This document shows, in pieces, positions 30,363-36,668 of a stretch of DNA of 37,669 nucleotides (the stretch's first letter is position 1; each line of letters begins with the position of its first letter). Made by a program: the position numbers and the translations under genes. The DNA is from a virus, in IMG/VR virus record IMGVR_UViG_3300013119_000685, positions 1-37,669 of that record. One strand, written 5' to 3'. The notes beneath the pieces are model-generated. The model was not told the origin of the DNA and ran no database searches. It saw only the letters and a list, made by a program, of their open reading frames with translations.

Positions 30363-30530
30363 TTACGCTGCGCCTACTATTGCTATAAATAATACCATAT
30401 AATTTTTAAAAGTCAAGTTTTTTTCTTTGCGCTTAACTTTTAAACGCTTTCTCGGCGTCCATTTTATGGCCTCATAGTTTTTGTCAAACTTTGAGTTATC
30501 CACAGGCCTATATTTATCACCCTTACCCAT
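30363..30530 (-). CDS. Small basic phage protein (MGKGDK type), 55 aa
   Basis: ATG 30530 encodes MGKGDKYRPVDNSKFDKNYE and continues with a very basic part (WTPRKRLKVKRKEKN) and a hydrophobic end (YMVLFIAIVGAA). The MGKGDKxRPV start is a recurrent small-protein N-terminus in phage genomes as I remember them; its role is unknown. A TTATCCACA box (30496-30504) lies inside the RPVD codons, and the late promoter hexamers lie in its last codons. AAGGTAG is about 12 bases upstream. Confidence 0.55.
   Translation of the reverse strand: MGKGDKYRPVDNSKFDKNYEAIKWTPRKRLKVKRKEKNLTFKNYMVLFIAIVGAA
30389..30416 (-). promoter_or_regulatory. Probable sigma-70 promoter for the late unit
   Basis: Minus strand TTGACT (30416-30411), 16-base AT-rich spacer, TATTAT (30394-30389). 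It lies upstream of the ParB-methyltransferase and structural genes. The TATGGTAT around the -10 box resembles the early promoter at 11858, but the full inverted-repeat operator is absent. The leader of about 110 bases contains two small hairpins (CGCAC/GTGCG; AACTC/GAGTT). Confidence 0.6.
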
Positions 30531-30587
30531 TTTGTTTTTTCTACCTTATCAATTTCATTTAACAACAGGCCGTTTTTTGGGCTGTTA

Positions 30588-30689
30588 TTTACTTTACTTT
30601 ACTTTACTTTACTTTACTTGTGGGAGAGTAAGTCGAGAGTAGGTCAAGAGTAACTCTAGAGTAAACCACTTATCCACAGGTTATTCACA
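30588..30689. other. Candidate replication origin: TTTAC iterons plus two DnaA boxes
   Basis: Six tandem TTTAC units (30588-30617), then TTGTGGGAGAGTAA shared with the replication gene, then GAGTA-type repeats including GAGTAACTCTAGAGTAA (30648-30664). Two consensus DnaA boxes follow: TTATCCACA (30670-30678) and TTATTCACA (30681-30689). A third TTATCCACA lies at 30496-30504 inside a small gene. The 167 bases between the genes (30531-30697) hold no protein gene. AT-rich iterons beside DnaA boxes are the usual makeup of theta-replication origins. Confidence 0.65.
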
Positions 30690-30697
30690 GTTATTAT

Positions 30698-30853
30698 TTA
30701 GTCAAGCCCCATTGATTTCAGCCATCCTACATGCTTCTGCTTATACCTTTTTCCGCACTTCTCGCAACAAAAAAGCTCTCCAATCTCGCAGGGCCGGCCG
30801 CAATCCCAACAAAATCCTGTGGGTTTAATTATATTCCAGCTAACTTTGCTCAT
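30698..30853 (-). CDS. Zinc-ribbon protein, 51 aa
   Basis: ATG 30853 (AAAAGGGGATAAT upstream) overlaps the previous stop by ATGA. The protein has CWDCGRPC (C15, C18, C22) and CCEKC (C29, C30, C33), a compact zinc ribbon, and a basic C-terminal part (KRYKQKHVGWLKSMGLD). Phage and plasmid genomes often carry such treble-clef or ribbon proteins; DNA or RNA binding is likely. It is the last gene of the early/cargo unit, immediately before the DnaA boxes. Confidence 0.68.
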   Translation of the reverse strand: MSKVSWNIIKPTGFCWDCGRPCEIGELFCCEKCGKRYKQKHVGWLKSMGLD

Positions 30854-31065
30854 ATTATCCCCTTTTTATCTGCGCCCGGTATCGGCTTGTCTATAAAGAA
30901 AATCCAACTCTTACCGGCCCGAATATATATCCTTGTCTTATACTCAAAGCGTATCTCGCTAAAATTAACAGAATACTCCCCGAAGCCATGATCCTTTATC
31001 TGCCTATGCACTTCAAGCAGCTTGACCTCATCTTCTGTTAGCTGATATGCGGTTTTAGCTTCCAA
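30850..31065 (-). CDS. Hypothetical protein, 71 aa (TTG start)
   Basis: It begins at TTG 31065 directly after the previous TAA, with GGAGAGGG upstream. The sequence AYQLTEDEVKLLEVHRQIKD then FGEYSVNFSEIRFEYKTRIY shows a helix followed by strands, loosely like the small DUF2292-type phage and bacterial proteins. I am not sure of the family. Its stop overlaps the zinc-ribbon start by ATGA. Confidence 0.55.
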   Translation of the reverse strand: MEAKTAYQLTEDEVKLLEVHRQIKDHGFGEYSVNFSEIRFEYKTRIYIRAGKSWIFFIDKPIPGADKKGII

Positions 31066-31272
31066 TTAGTAGCCCTCTCCCATGAAAAACTTTTTAAAAA
31101 ACCTTATAATCGGGTTCTTGTGTTCCCTGTGCTTGTCTTTGGAAATCATGCGTTCCTGCACCGGCACAGGCGGCCTGTATTTATTGATTTTCAAATTGCG
31201 TTTCTTGTTCTGCTTTACTACGACTTCCGGTTGCTTGCCGAACGCACCGGGATTTTTAGGTGTCTTTGTCAT
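31066..31272 (-). CDS. Small basic protein, 68 aa
   Basis: A highly basic, low-complexity protein (KQNKKRNLKINKYRPPVPVQ; ISKDKHREHKNPIIRFFKKF) with no recognised fold. It starts at ATG 31272 behind AGGACAGGAAG, inside the end of the 38-codon membrane gene. Possibly a nucleic-acid- or membrane-surface-binding peptide. Confidence 0.55.
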   Translation of the reverse strand: MTKTPKNPGAFGKQPEVVVKQNKKRNLKINKYRPPVPVQERMISKDKHREHKNPIIRFFKKFFMGEGY

Positions 31273-31372
31273 CTTCCTGTCCTTTCATCTTAAAATAAAA
31301 ACCTATTATGCCACCCGCCACAAGCGCCATTATAAAAACTACTGCGCAGAGCTTAGGCGTTGGAATTGTCAT
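31256..31372 (-). CDS. Single-span membrane protein, 38 aa
   Basis: ATG 31372 overlaps the stop of the GT-C gene (ATGA). It begins MTIPTPKLCAVVFIMALVAG and continues GIIGFYFKMKGQEDDKDT: one transmembrane helix with a charged tail. The tight overlap suggests it may accompany the GT-C enzyme in the membrane. Below normal gene-size cut-offs. Confidence 0.55.
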   Translation of the reverse strand: MTIPTPKLCAVVFIMALVAGGIIGFYFKMKGQEDDKDT

Positions 31373-32826
31373 TTCTTCTCCGCCACCGGCACACTTACTT
31401 CCGGCGTTCCCGGTGCTGCTTCTTCTTTTTTCTGTGTTAATACTTTATTATCTATTAAGAATTTAATAAGCAAGTCAAGATCGTCTTTCGGCTTCTTCCA
31501 ACGCGGCTCAATCTGCAACGCCATCTTCCAACAATCCAATGCCCGCAAAAATCTATTCTTGCCTTCGATAGTCTGCAAGTGGCCTGTGGCCGCCCATGTT
31601 ACGCCCAAATTATACCAGAGCAGCTTATTCTGATTGTCAAGGTCTATGCCCCGCTTGATAACAACCCGCGCTTCCTCAAACCTGTTTTGATGTATCAGGA
31701 AAAAGCCCAAATTGTTCAAGCCGTAATCACTTCTCGGATGGTTACGCCAATTCTCCCGGTAGAGCTTTTCGTCATTAACCATGTGCCTGCTGTATGTGTA
31801 TGCCTTTGAAGCGTATATCGCTATTATGGCAACGAAGATTTCCGGATGGACTACGACATAAGGCGCCGCCACAAGCGCAAGGCCCATGCTTCCAAAATAA
31901 ACATACCTGTCCTGCAAATAGGAATTGGTGGCCAATATATTCATGTTCGGAAGCATACCCAGCAGATACCACCACCCGGCCACGCCCTTTGTTGCAAGCC
32001 AAGCGGCCAAACCATATCCCATTAAGGCCCAAGCATTGAAACCGTCCCATGCGGAGTTAAACCTGAAGCCACCTTCATGATACCATCCCATCTTTACCGG
32101 AAAAGCTGTTATCCCGGCATAATATATATACACCCTCGCCAAGTTCGTAAACCTGCGCTTATTAAACCGGTAGTGCGTGCGATCTAAAATTAAAGCGCCT
32201 GTGCCAAAGCGTTGCTTGAACTTCCAAACACCCCAACCCATCATACAAAGCATAATAATAAGATATAAAGTAGGTTGCCACGCAGTAGGTTGCATTATCT
32301 TAATAAGCACAGGCAGAAAAAACACCGATAAGCTCGTCATAGTTGCCAAGATATAAAGTGGCAACACAACATAAAGCTTATCCCAAAGCAATATAGACAC
32401 AAGCGCAAGACAGGTTGATATCCCATACGGTCGGCCGCTACACCAAACCGCTATTTGATTTTGCATAGGATTGGTTGTCCAGAGAAGCGTTGCAGGTATA
32501 GCGGCAGTCGGCCCGATCAGCTTTGCTGCCACAAGATAGAAAAGATAAGTATTAAGCATGTGCAGCAAATAATTAAATAAATGCCACCCAAAAGGCGTTT
32601 GCCCAAATACTGCCCATAAAGCTTTATTCAGATAATACATGACAGGCCCATCGTTCAGCACCTTGAGCCAATGATTTTCCTTCTTTGGAGTTTTTTCGCC
32701 TTCCGGGATAATATCCTTCCTGCGCTCAATTACGGCATGGTCATCTGAAATAAACCCGCACAACAAAGAGTAATGCCAAGTAATCGCCGATATTCCCAAA
32801 ACAAGCTGTATGTTCCAATCAATCAT
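31369..32826 (-). CDS. GT-C membrane glycosyltransferase with C-terminal TPR (TMTC-like)
   Basis: 485 residues with about ten hydrophobic segments. The first periplasmic loop has ISDDH (D28, D29), the position of the catalytic acidic pair in GT-C enzymes. WHLFNYLLHMLNTYLFYLVA and IAVWCSGRPYGIST, then YLQDRYVYFGSMGLALVAAP, match TMTC-type O-mannosyltransferase-like proteins. Residues about 370-460 form two or three TPR-like helices (YGLNNLGFFLIHQNRFEEAR; LWYNLGVTWAATG; ALDCWKMALQIEP). GT-C enzymes use polyprenyl-phosphate sugars, which the DPM1-like enzyme at 7490 could supply. It probably adds a sugar outside the inner membrane. It overlaps the RmlD-like gene by eight bases. Confidence 0.8.
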   Translation of the reverse strand: MIDWNIQLVLGISAITWHYSLLCGFISDDHAVIERRKDIIPEGEKTPKKENHWLKVLNDGPVMYYLNKALWAVFGQTPFGWHLFNYLLHMLNTYLFYLVAAKLIGPTAAIPATLLWTTNPMQNQIAVWCSGRPYGISTCLALVSILLWDKLYVVLPLYILATMTSLSVFFLPVLIKIMQPTAWQPTLYLIIMLCMMGWGVWKFKQRFGTGALILDRTHYRFNKRRFTNLARVYIYYAGITAFPVKMGWYHEGGFRFNSAWDGFNAWALMGYGLAAWLATKGVAGWWYLLGMLPNMNILATNSYLQDRYVYFGSMGLALVAAPYVVVHPEIFVAIIAIYASKAYTYSRHMVNDEKLYRENWRNHPRSDYGLNNLGFFLIHQNRFEEARVVIKRGIDLDNQNKLLWYNLGVTWAATGHLQTIEGKNRFLRALDCWKMALQIEPRWKKPKDDLDLLIKFLIDNKVLTQKKEEAAPGTPEVSVPVAEKK

Positions 32827-33682
32827 TATAATATTCCTTCAGGTAATCTTCCAAGCTTTCGCGCCAACCGCGCATGGCGCTGACAGAAGGCGGCGTCATA
32901 ATTGAAACCATACCTTCGTTTGTTGCTCTCGGCGCAAAGTATTTGCTATCAAAAACCTTGCTTTGAACCGCAATTACTTCTGCGTCCGATTTCATAAGCT
33001 CAACGATTGCCTTTGCCACTTCACATCTTGTCGTAACGCCCTTGCCAGCAACATGGTAAATGCCATGCGGCTGTCTATTCTCAAGGAAGCGCTTAATGGT
33101 TTTGGCAACATCCCTTGTATATGTAGGCGAGCCGAGCTTATCATCTACGGCGTATATCTGCTTTTTGCCTCGCTTCACCTGCTGATAAATAGCATTGACG
33201 AATTTCTTGTCAAGCTTCGGGCCGCCGCCCATAGCCCAAGACATGCGCAGGATATATTTATTCGGATAATAATGCAGGGCAAGTTCCCCATAATACTTGC
33301 TTCTGCCGTAATGATTGATAGGATTGGCCCTGTCGTGCTCGGAATACGCCTCTTTTTGCTGTCCGTCAAATATCCCTGCCGTTGACATATAGACAATCGG
33401 AATAGCGCCTTCTTCAAGCGCCGCTATGGCAATATTCTGCGTGCCTATGGTATTGGTAAAATAGGCATGGTCAGGCCTTCTCTCGCAGATTTCAAGGTCG
33501 GTTTCCGCCGCCAAGTGCAAAATAGCCGAAGGCATAGTTTCCTTTATCTTCCTGCGAACCTCATATATATCCCTAACATCCATATCGAATATATCTGTCG
33601 CTATAAGTTCGTGTTTTCCCATAAACTCTTTGCGTATAGCTTCGCTAAGCATACCATTTGCACCTGTGCAAAGTATCTTCAT
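32819..33682 (-). CDS. RmlD-like NAD(P)-dependent sugar reductase
   Basis: 287 residues, an extended SDR of the dTDP-4-dehydrorhamnose reductase type. TGANGMLSEAI carries the Rossmann glycine motif, shortened relative to GxxGxxG. VYMSTAGIFDG holds the serine/threonine site, and YGRSK contains the catalytic Tyr125 and Lys129. DKLGSPTYTRDVAKTI and GIYHVAGKG are conserved RmlD/MAT2B-family segments. The expected reaction reduces a 4-keto nucleotide sugar to a deoxysugar such as dTDP-rhamnose. No RmlA, B or C is present, so host intermediates would be used, or the substrate differs. Confidence 0.85.
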   Translation of the reverse strand: MKILCTGANGMLSEAIRKEFMGKHELIATDIFDMDVRDIYEVRRKIKETMPSAILHLAAETDLEICERRPDHAYFTNTIGTQNIAIAALEEGAIPIVYMSTAGIFDGQQKEAYSEHDRANPINHYGRSKYYGELALHYYPNKYILRMSWAMGGGPKLDKKFVNAIYQQVKRGKKQIYAVDDKLGSPTYTRDVAKTIKRFLENRQPHGIYHVAGKGVTTRCEVAKAIVELMKSDAEVIAVQSKVFDSKYFAPRATNEGMVSIMTPPSVSAMRGWRESLEDYLKEYYND

Positions 33683-34686
33683 AAATATCTCCTTATCTGC
33701 CTTAAAACTTCAGGCGCTCGCTTTTTCCAGTCCCAAGTTTTAGCCCATTGCTTTGCCTGCTCTCCTTCTTTCTGCACTTCCTGCGGATTATCTAAAGCAT
33801 AAATTATTGTCCTTGCGAATTGCTCTGTATCCTTGCAGGCAGACACGCCTTTTATCCTCTTGAAATATTGCAGGACGGGCAATCTGAACATTATCATAGG
33901 GCAGCCGCAGGCCATCGCTTCAACCGAACCCATGCTAAAATGTGAATATTCAACAGGCGTTGTATATAAAACAAGCTTGCTTTTTTTATATATCTCAAAG
34001 CGTTCATCACCCATATAGCCAAGCAAATCTACATTGTCATGCCAAGCTGCCCATTGACTAAGCTTTTCTTCTTCGCTGTCCCCGCCACCTATTATAGCAA
34101 GCCTAGCTTCTGGCATAATATCAGATACCAAACCCCAAATCTTCATAAGCTCGTCTATGCCCTTTGTCTTATGGAAGCGGCCAATAAACACGCAATCGTA
34201 TTCCTTTTTGAAATTACCTCTTGGTATCTTCTCAAAATTAACCCCGCCATGAACTGCGATTAACTTCTTGCCCTTGAACTTATCAAACATGCTTTCATTG
34301 GTAACGCATACGACATCCGCAAAAAGCTTGATAATCCAATATGCAATCTTCTGCGAATAGTAATATATTTTATTATCCTTTGGTGCAAAAAGATAAAAGC
34401 TTGCAACCCATTTACAGCCCTTTAACTTATAGATAAAGCCGGGAAAAGTATCCATCCAAAAATCAGAAGATGTATATACAAATTCGTATTTGTTCTTATC
34501 AAACAAAGCTACAAAGCAACCGAGCATTATGCGATTAAGATATGCCAACCAAAATGGTTTAAAGTCAACATTTTGCATTTCATATATATAAATCCTGTCC
34601 TTCCAATATCTTCTGAAATTCAGATAGATATTATCGCTACCTGATAAGCCACCCTTCCACCTTGCGTTTGCTATTATTAAAATCAA
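33679..34686 (-). CDS. Glycosyltransferase family 4
   Basis: 335 residues, GT-B fold. The N-terminal domain is unusually rich in aromatic residues (FYLFAPKDNKIYYYSQKIAY). The C-terminal domain has DCVFIGRFHKTKGIDELMKI, LAIIGGGDSEEEKL, VDLLGYMGD and SHFSMGSVEAMACGCPMI. The last is the EX7E region, in which the first Glu appears to be Ser (SHFSMGSVE), a notable change because that Glu normally contacts the donor sugar. It overlaps both neighbours by four bases. Donor and acceptor are unknown. Confidence 0.86.
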   Translation of the reverse strand: MILIIANARWKGGLSGSDNIYLNFRRYWKDRIYIYEMQNVDFKPFWLAYLNRIMLGCFVALFDKNKYEFVYTSSDFWMDTFPGFIYKLKGCKWVASFYLFAPKDNKIYYYSQKIAYWIIKLFADVVCVTNESMFDKFKGKKLIAVHGGVNFEKIPRGNFKKEYDCVFIGRFHKTKGIDELMKIWGLVSDIMPEARLAIIGGGDSEEEKLSQWAAWHDNVDLLGYMGDERFEIYKKSKLVLYTTPVEYSHFSMGSVEAMACGCPMIMFRLPVLQYFKRIKGVSACKDTEQFARTIIYALDNPQEVQKEGEQAKQWAKTWDWKKRAPEVLRQIRRYL

Positions 34687-35303
34687 ATCATGCCCCTCAG
34701 TTTTAATCGGTAAACCTCTATTTTGCTCAAATCCGGATATCCTTGATCATCAACTGGCAAATCCTTGAGCTTTTTCCTTTTCAAACTATTAAACAGCATA
34801 AGCCCTTTTGCGGCCTGTGGTGGCGTCATATACATATTCCAACCAAGCATGCTTATTTTATCCTCAGAAAGCGGGACTTCATTGCGCCCATCAAACCTCG
34901 CTGCTTTGAAATAAATATATGCCTCTCTGCTATCTGTTAAAATCATGCCACCCCTTCCAATCGGCAAATGCTTTTTAATATGGAACGATAAGCAATACAA
35001 GCTGTCCTTGATATACATGCCCCTTTCAAAACGCAACGCACTATCGTATATCTCGTATGGTCGAAGCTGATATATTCCACTCCAAGCTTCATTGTGGAAG
35101 CTAACCTTCCCGCCTGCATGAATAATACTGCAAGCCACGCCGGGATAGGTGTGCTTCGGGATATGCACCCATCGCACCTTTTTATAGAGGCAACAAAGGA
35201 ACAAAGCATTTGTGCAGCTTGAAACCGCAATTGCATATTTCGATCCGGCATATTCCGCAACCTTTTCCTCGAATGCCCTTACTATCTCATATTCATTCTC
35301 CAT
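34683..35303 (-). CDS. Shortened DegT/DnrJ/EryC1-type aminotransferase, 206 aa
   Basis: The large PLP domain is recognisable: AIAVSSCTNALFLCCL (the SGTxAL region), HIPKHTYPGVACSII, YEIYDSALRF with Asp87 for the pyridine nitrogen, and LSFHIKKHLPIGRGGMIL with Lys111 at the PLP position. Full enzymes have about 370-400 residues; this one starts at the FEEKVAEYAG segment and ends soon after the PLP lysine region. The C-terminal small domain is nearly absent. Key residues are kept and the frame is intact, with coupled overlaps at both ends. So it may be a minimal functional enzyme or a non-catalytic derivative, rather than simple decay. Family role: amino-sugar synthesis. Confidence 0.75.
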   Translation of the reverse strand: MENEYEIVRAFEEKVAEYAGSKYAIAVSSCTNALFLCCLYKKVRWVHIPKHTYPGVACSIIHAGGKVSFHNEAWSGIYQLRPYEIYDSALRFERGMYIKDSLYCLSFHIKKHLPIGRGGMILTDSREAYIYFKAARFDGRNEVPLSEDKISMLGWNMYMTPPQAAKGLMLFNSLKRKKLKDLPVDDQGYPDLSKIEVYRLKLRGMI

Positions 35304-36069
35304 ATCTCACCCTATAATAATCAGGATTACTCTCATCTAAAATTCCAAGCGCCTGAACAACCCAAAGTTTTTTGTAATCCAATAAGTATAGGGCATAAAT
35401 AACATACATCACAACCCATCTAAAAGTTCCGATTATAGTTATACAAATTATCGCAAGCGGCATAATGTTGAACAAAGCACCTAAGACAATCCAATACCTA
35501 ACTGTATAAAAAGATAACGCCAACCAACTTGAAGTTGGGTCAATCAAATTCTTCAAAAACCTGTTAAGAAAATTATCCTTCTCGTTCATATATCCCCTGA
35601 ACAGCTTGTTGCCCTTGTAGCTGTTAAAACCAAAACGATTGTTATAATAAACACTGATTACATTCATAATACTGTTGCCGATAAAAAACAGCATTACGAC
35701 GGCCAAGAGGAAAGGTAAAACCTTCGCTGTTAAACCCTTCAATATGCCGAAGCATATAGCCGCCATAATGCTATTTTGCAATATGATATCGCCTATGCTG
35801 TCAAACCACTCGCCGGCTTTTGAAGATAATCCTGTCCGCCTTGCCAAGTCACCGTCAACATAGTCTAATATTATATTGACAATACACGCACAAAGACCAA
35901 GCAGGTAGCCCAAGTGCGTGCCTCTTGAAAACAAAAAGCAAACTATTGTTATTGTAAAAAGAAAATTAAATACAGTAACCTGATTAGGTGTAATGCCTAA
36001 AGAGATAAACGGCTTCGTTATAATCGGGCTTATCTTTTCGTTATATATTTTATGTGTCCATTCTGTCAT
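35293..36069 (-). CDS. CDP-alcohol phosphatidyltransferase
   Basis: 258 residues, an integral membrane enzyme with about six helices. The complete family motif is present: D69-x2-D72-G73-x2-A76-R77-x8-G86-x3-D90-x3-D94 (within DYVDGDLARRTG and AGEWFDSIGD). These Asp residues bind the metal and the CDP-alcohol. Family members transfer a phosphatidyl or phospho-alcohol group, making lipids such as phosphatidylinositol-phosphate or phosphatidylglycerol-phosphate, or similar headgroups. A phage-encoded copy among glycosyltransferases suggests a glyco-phospholipid anchor or modified lipid. It overlaps the methyltransferase stop (ATGA) and the aminotransferase start. Confidence 0.9.
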   Translation of the reverse strand: MTEWTHKIYNEKISPIITKPFISLGITPNQVTVFNFLFTITIVCFLFSRGTHLGYLLGLCACIVNIILDYVDGDLARRTGLSSKAGEWFDSIGDIILQNSIMAAICFGILKGLTAKVLPFLLAVVMLFFIGNSIMNVISVYYNNRFGFNSYKGNKLFRGYMNEKDNFLNRFLKNLIDPTSSWLALSFYTVRYWIVLGALFNIMPLAIICITIIGTFRWVVMYVIYALYLLDYKKLWVVQALGILDESNPDYYRVRYGE

Positions 36070-36668
36070 TTTTTAACAAGGCATGCGCAAATCTGCCCTT
36101 TCCTTTCTGTGTATTCTGCTATGTGGAAATTAGAACTAACTATCTCTTTTAAAAAATCTTCATAAGAAAAACCTTCCCACTCATGTCCCTGCGCATATTC
36201 TTTTGTAGGTATTGTCAAAAGCAATCTCCCCCCTCTTTTTAAATTTAATGCCATAGTTTCAACTGCCTTATAGGGATATTTCGTATGCTCTAAAACAGAA
36301 ATGCAAGTTATAAAATCAAAATTTTCGACAAATTTATGTTTAATAGTTATATCTTTTAAAATGAAAGCTATCCTTTTTAACTTCTCCTGATAAGGTCGTA
36401 TATCCAGCCCGTAAGTTCGATACCCCCTTTTCTTTAGTTCGTATATGAATAAAGAAGAAGTTGTTCCAATATCAAGCACTTTAAATTGTTGCCACTTATC
36501 TAACTTTGGCAAATACTCTAAAACCCAATCCCATTCATCTGCTCTTATGTGCCATCCTGTTATTCTGTATGCCCAATACAACATCTTAAATCTAAGCGCA
36601 CCGCAAAATCCAAGAGATTTAAATTTTTTCACAATTGTATTTGCTAAAAAGGTTTTAACTTTTTCCAT
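36066..36668 (-). CDS. Class I SAM-dependent methyltransferase
   Basis: 200 residues. FKVLDIGTTSSLFIYELKKR and TYGLDIRPY form the SAM-binding Rossmann motifs. FDFITCISVLEHTKYPYKAV and RGGRLLLTIPTKEY are the classic post-motifs of UbiE/Methyltransf_11-type small-molecule methyltransferases. In this setting it probably methylates a sugar, lipid or headgroup. GAGGGCGAT precedes ATG 36668, which overlaps the radical SAM gene end by 25 bases. Confidence 0.86.
   Translation of the reverse strand: MEKVKTFLANTIVKKFKSLGFCGALRFKMLYWAYRITGWHIRADEWDWVLEYLPKLDKWQQFKVLDIGTTSSLFIYELKKRGYRTYGLDIRPYQEKLKRIAFILKDITIKHKFVENFDFITCISVLEHTKYPYKAVETMALNLKRGGRLLLTIPTKEYAQGHEWEGFSYEDFLKEIVSSNFHIAEYTERKGQICACLVKK

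Noticed and set aside
30496-30504. Third DnaA box as part of the origin
   Set aside because: It matches TTATCCACA but lies inside the codons of a small gene (RPVD), about 170 bases from the other two; kept only as a note.
30564-30586. Terminator between the cargo/early unit and the origin
   Set aside because: AACAG/CTGTT with two more pairs has a mismatch and no U tract on the minus strand, so I do not call a terminator.
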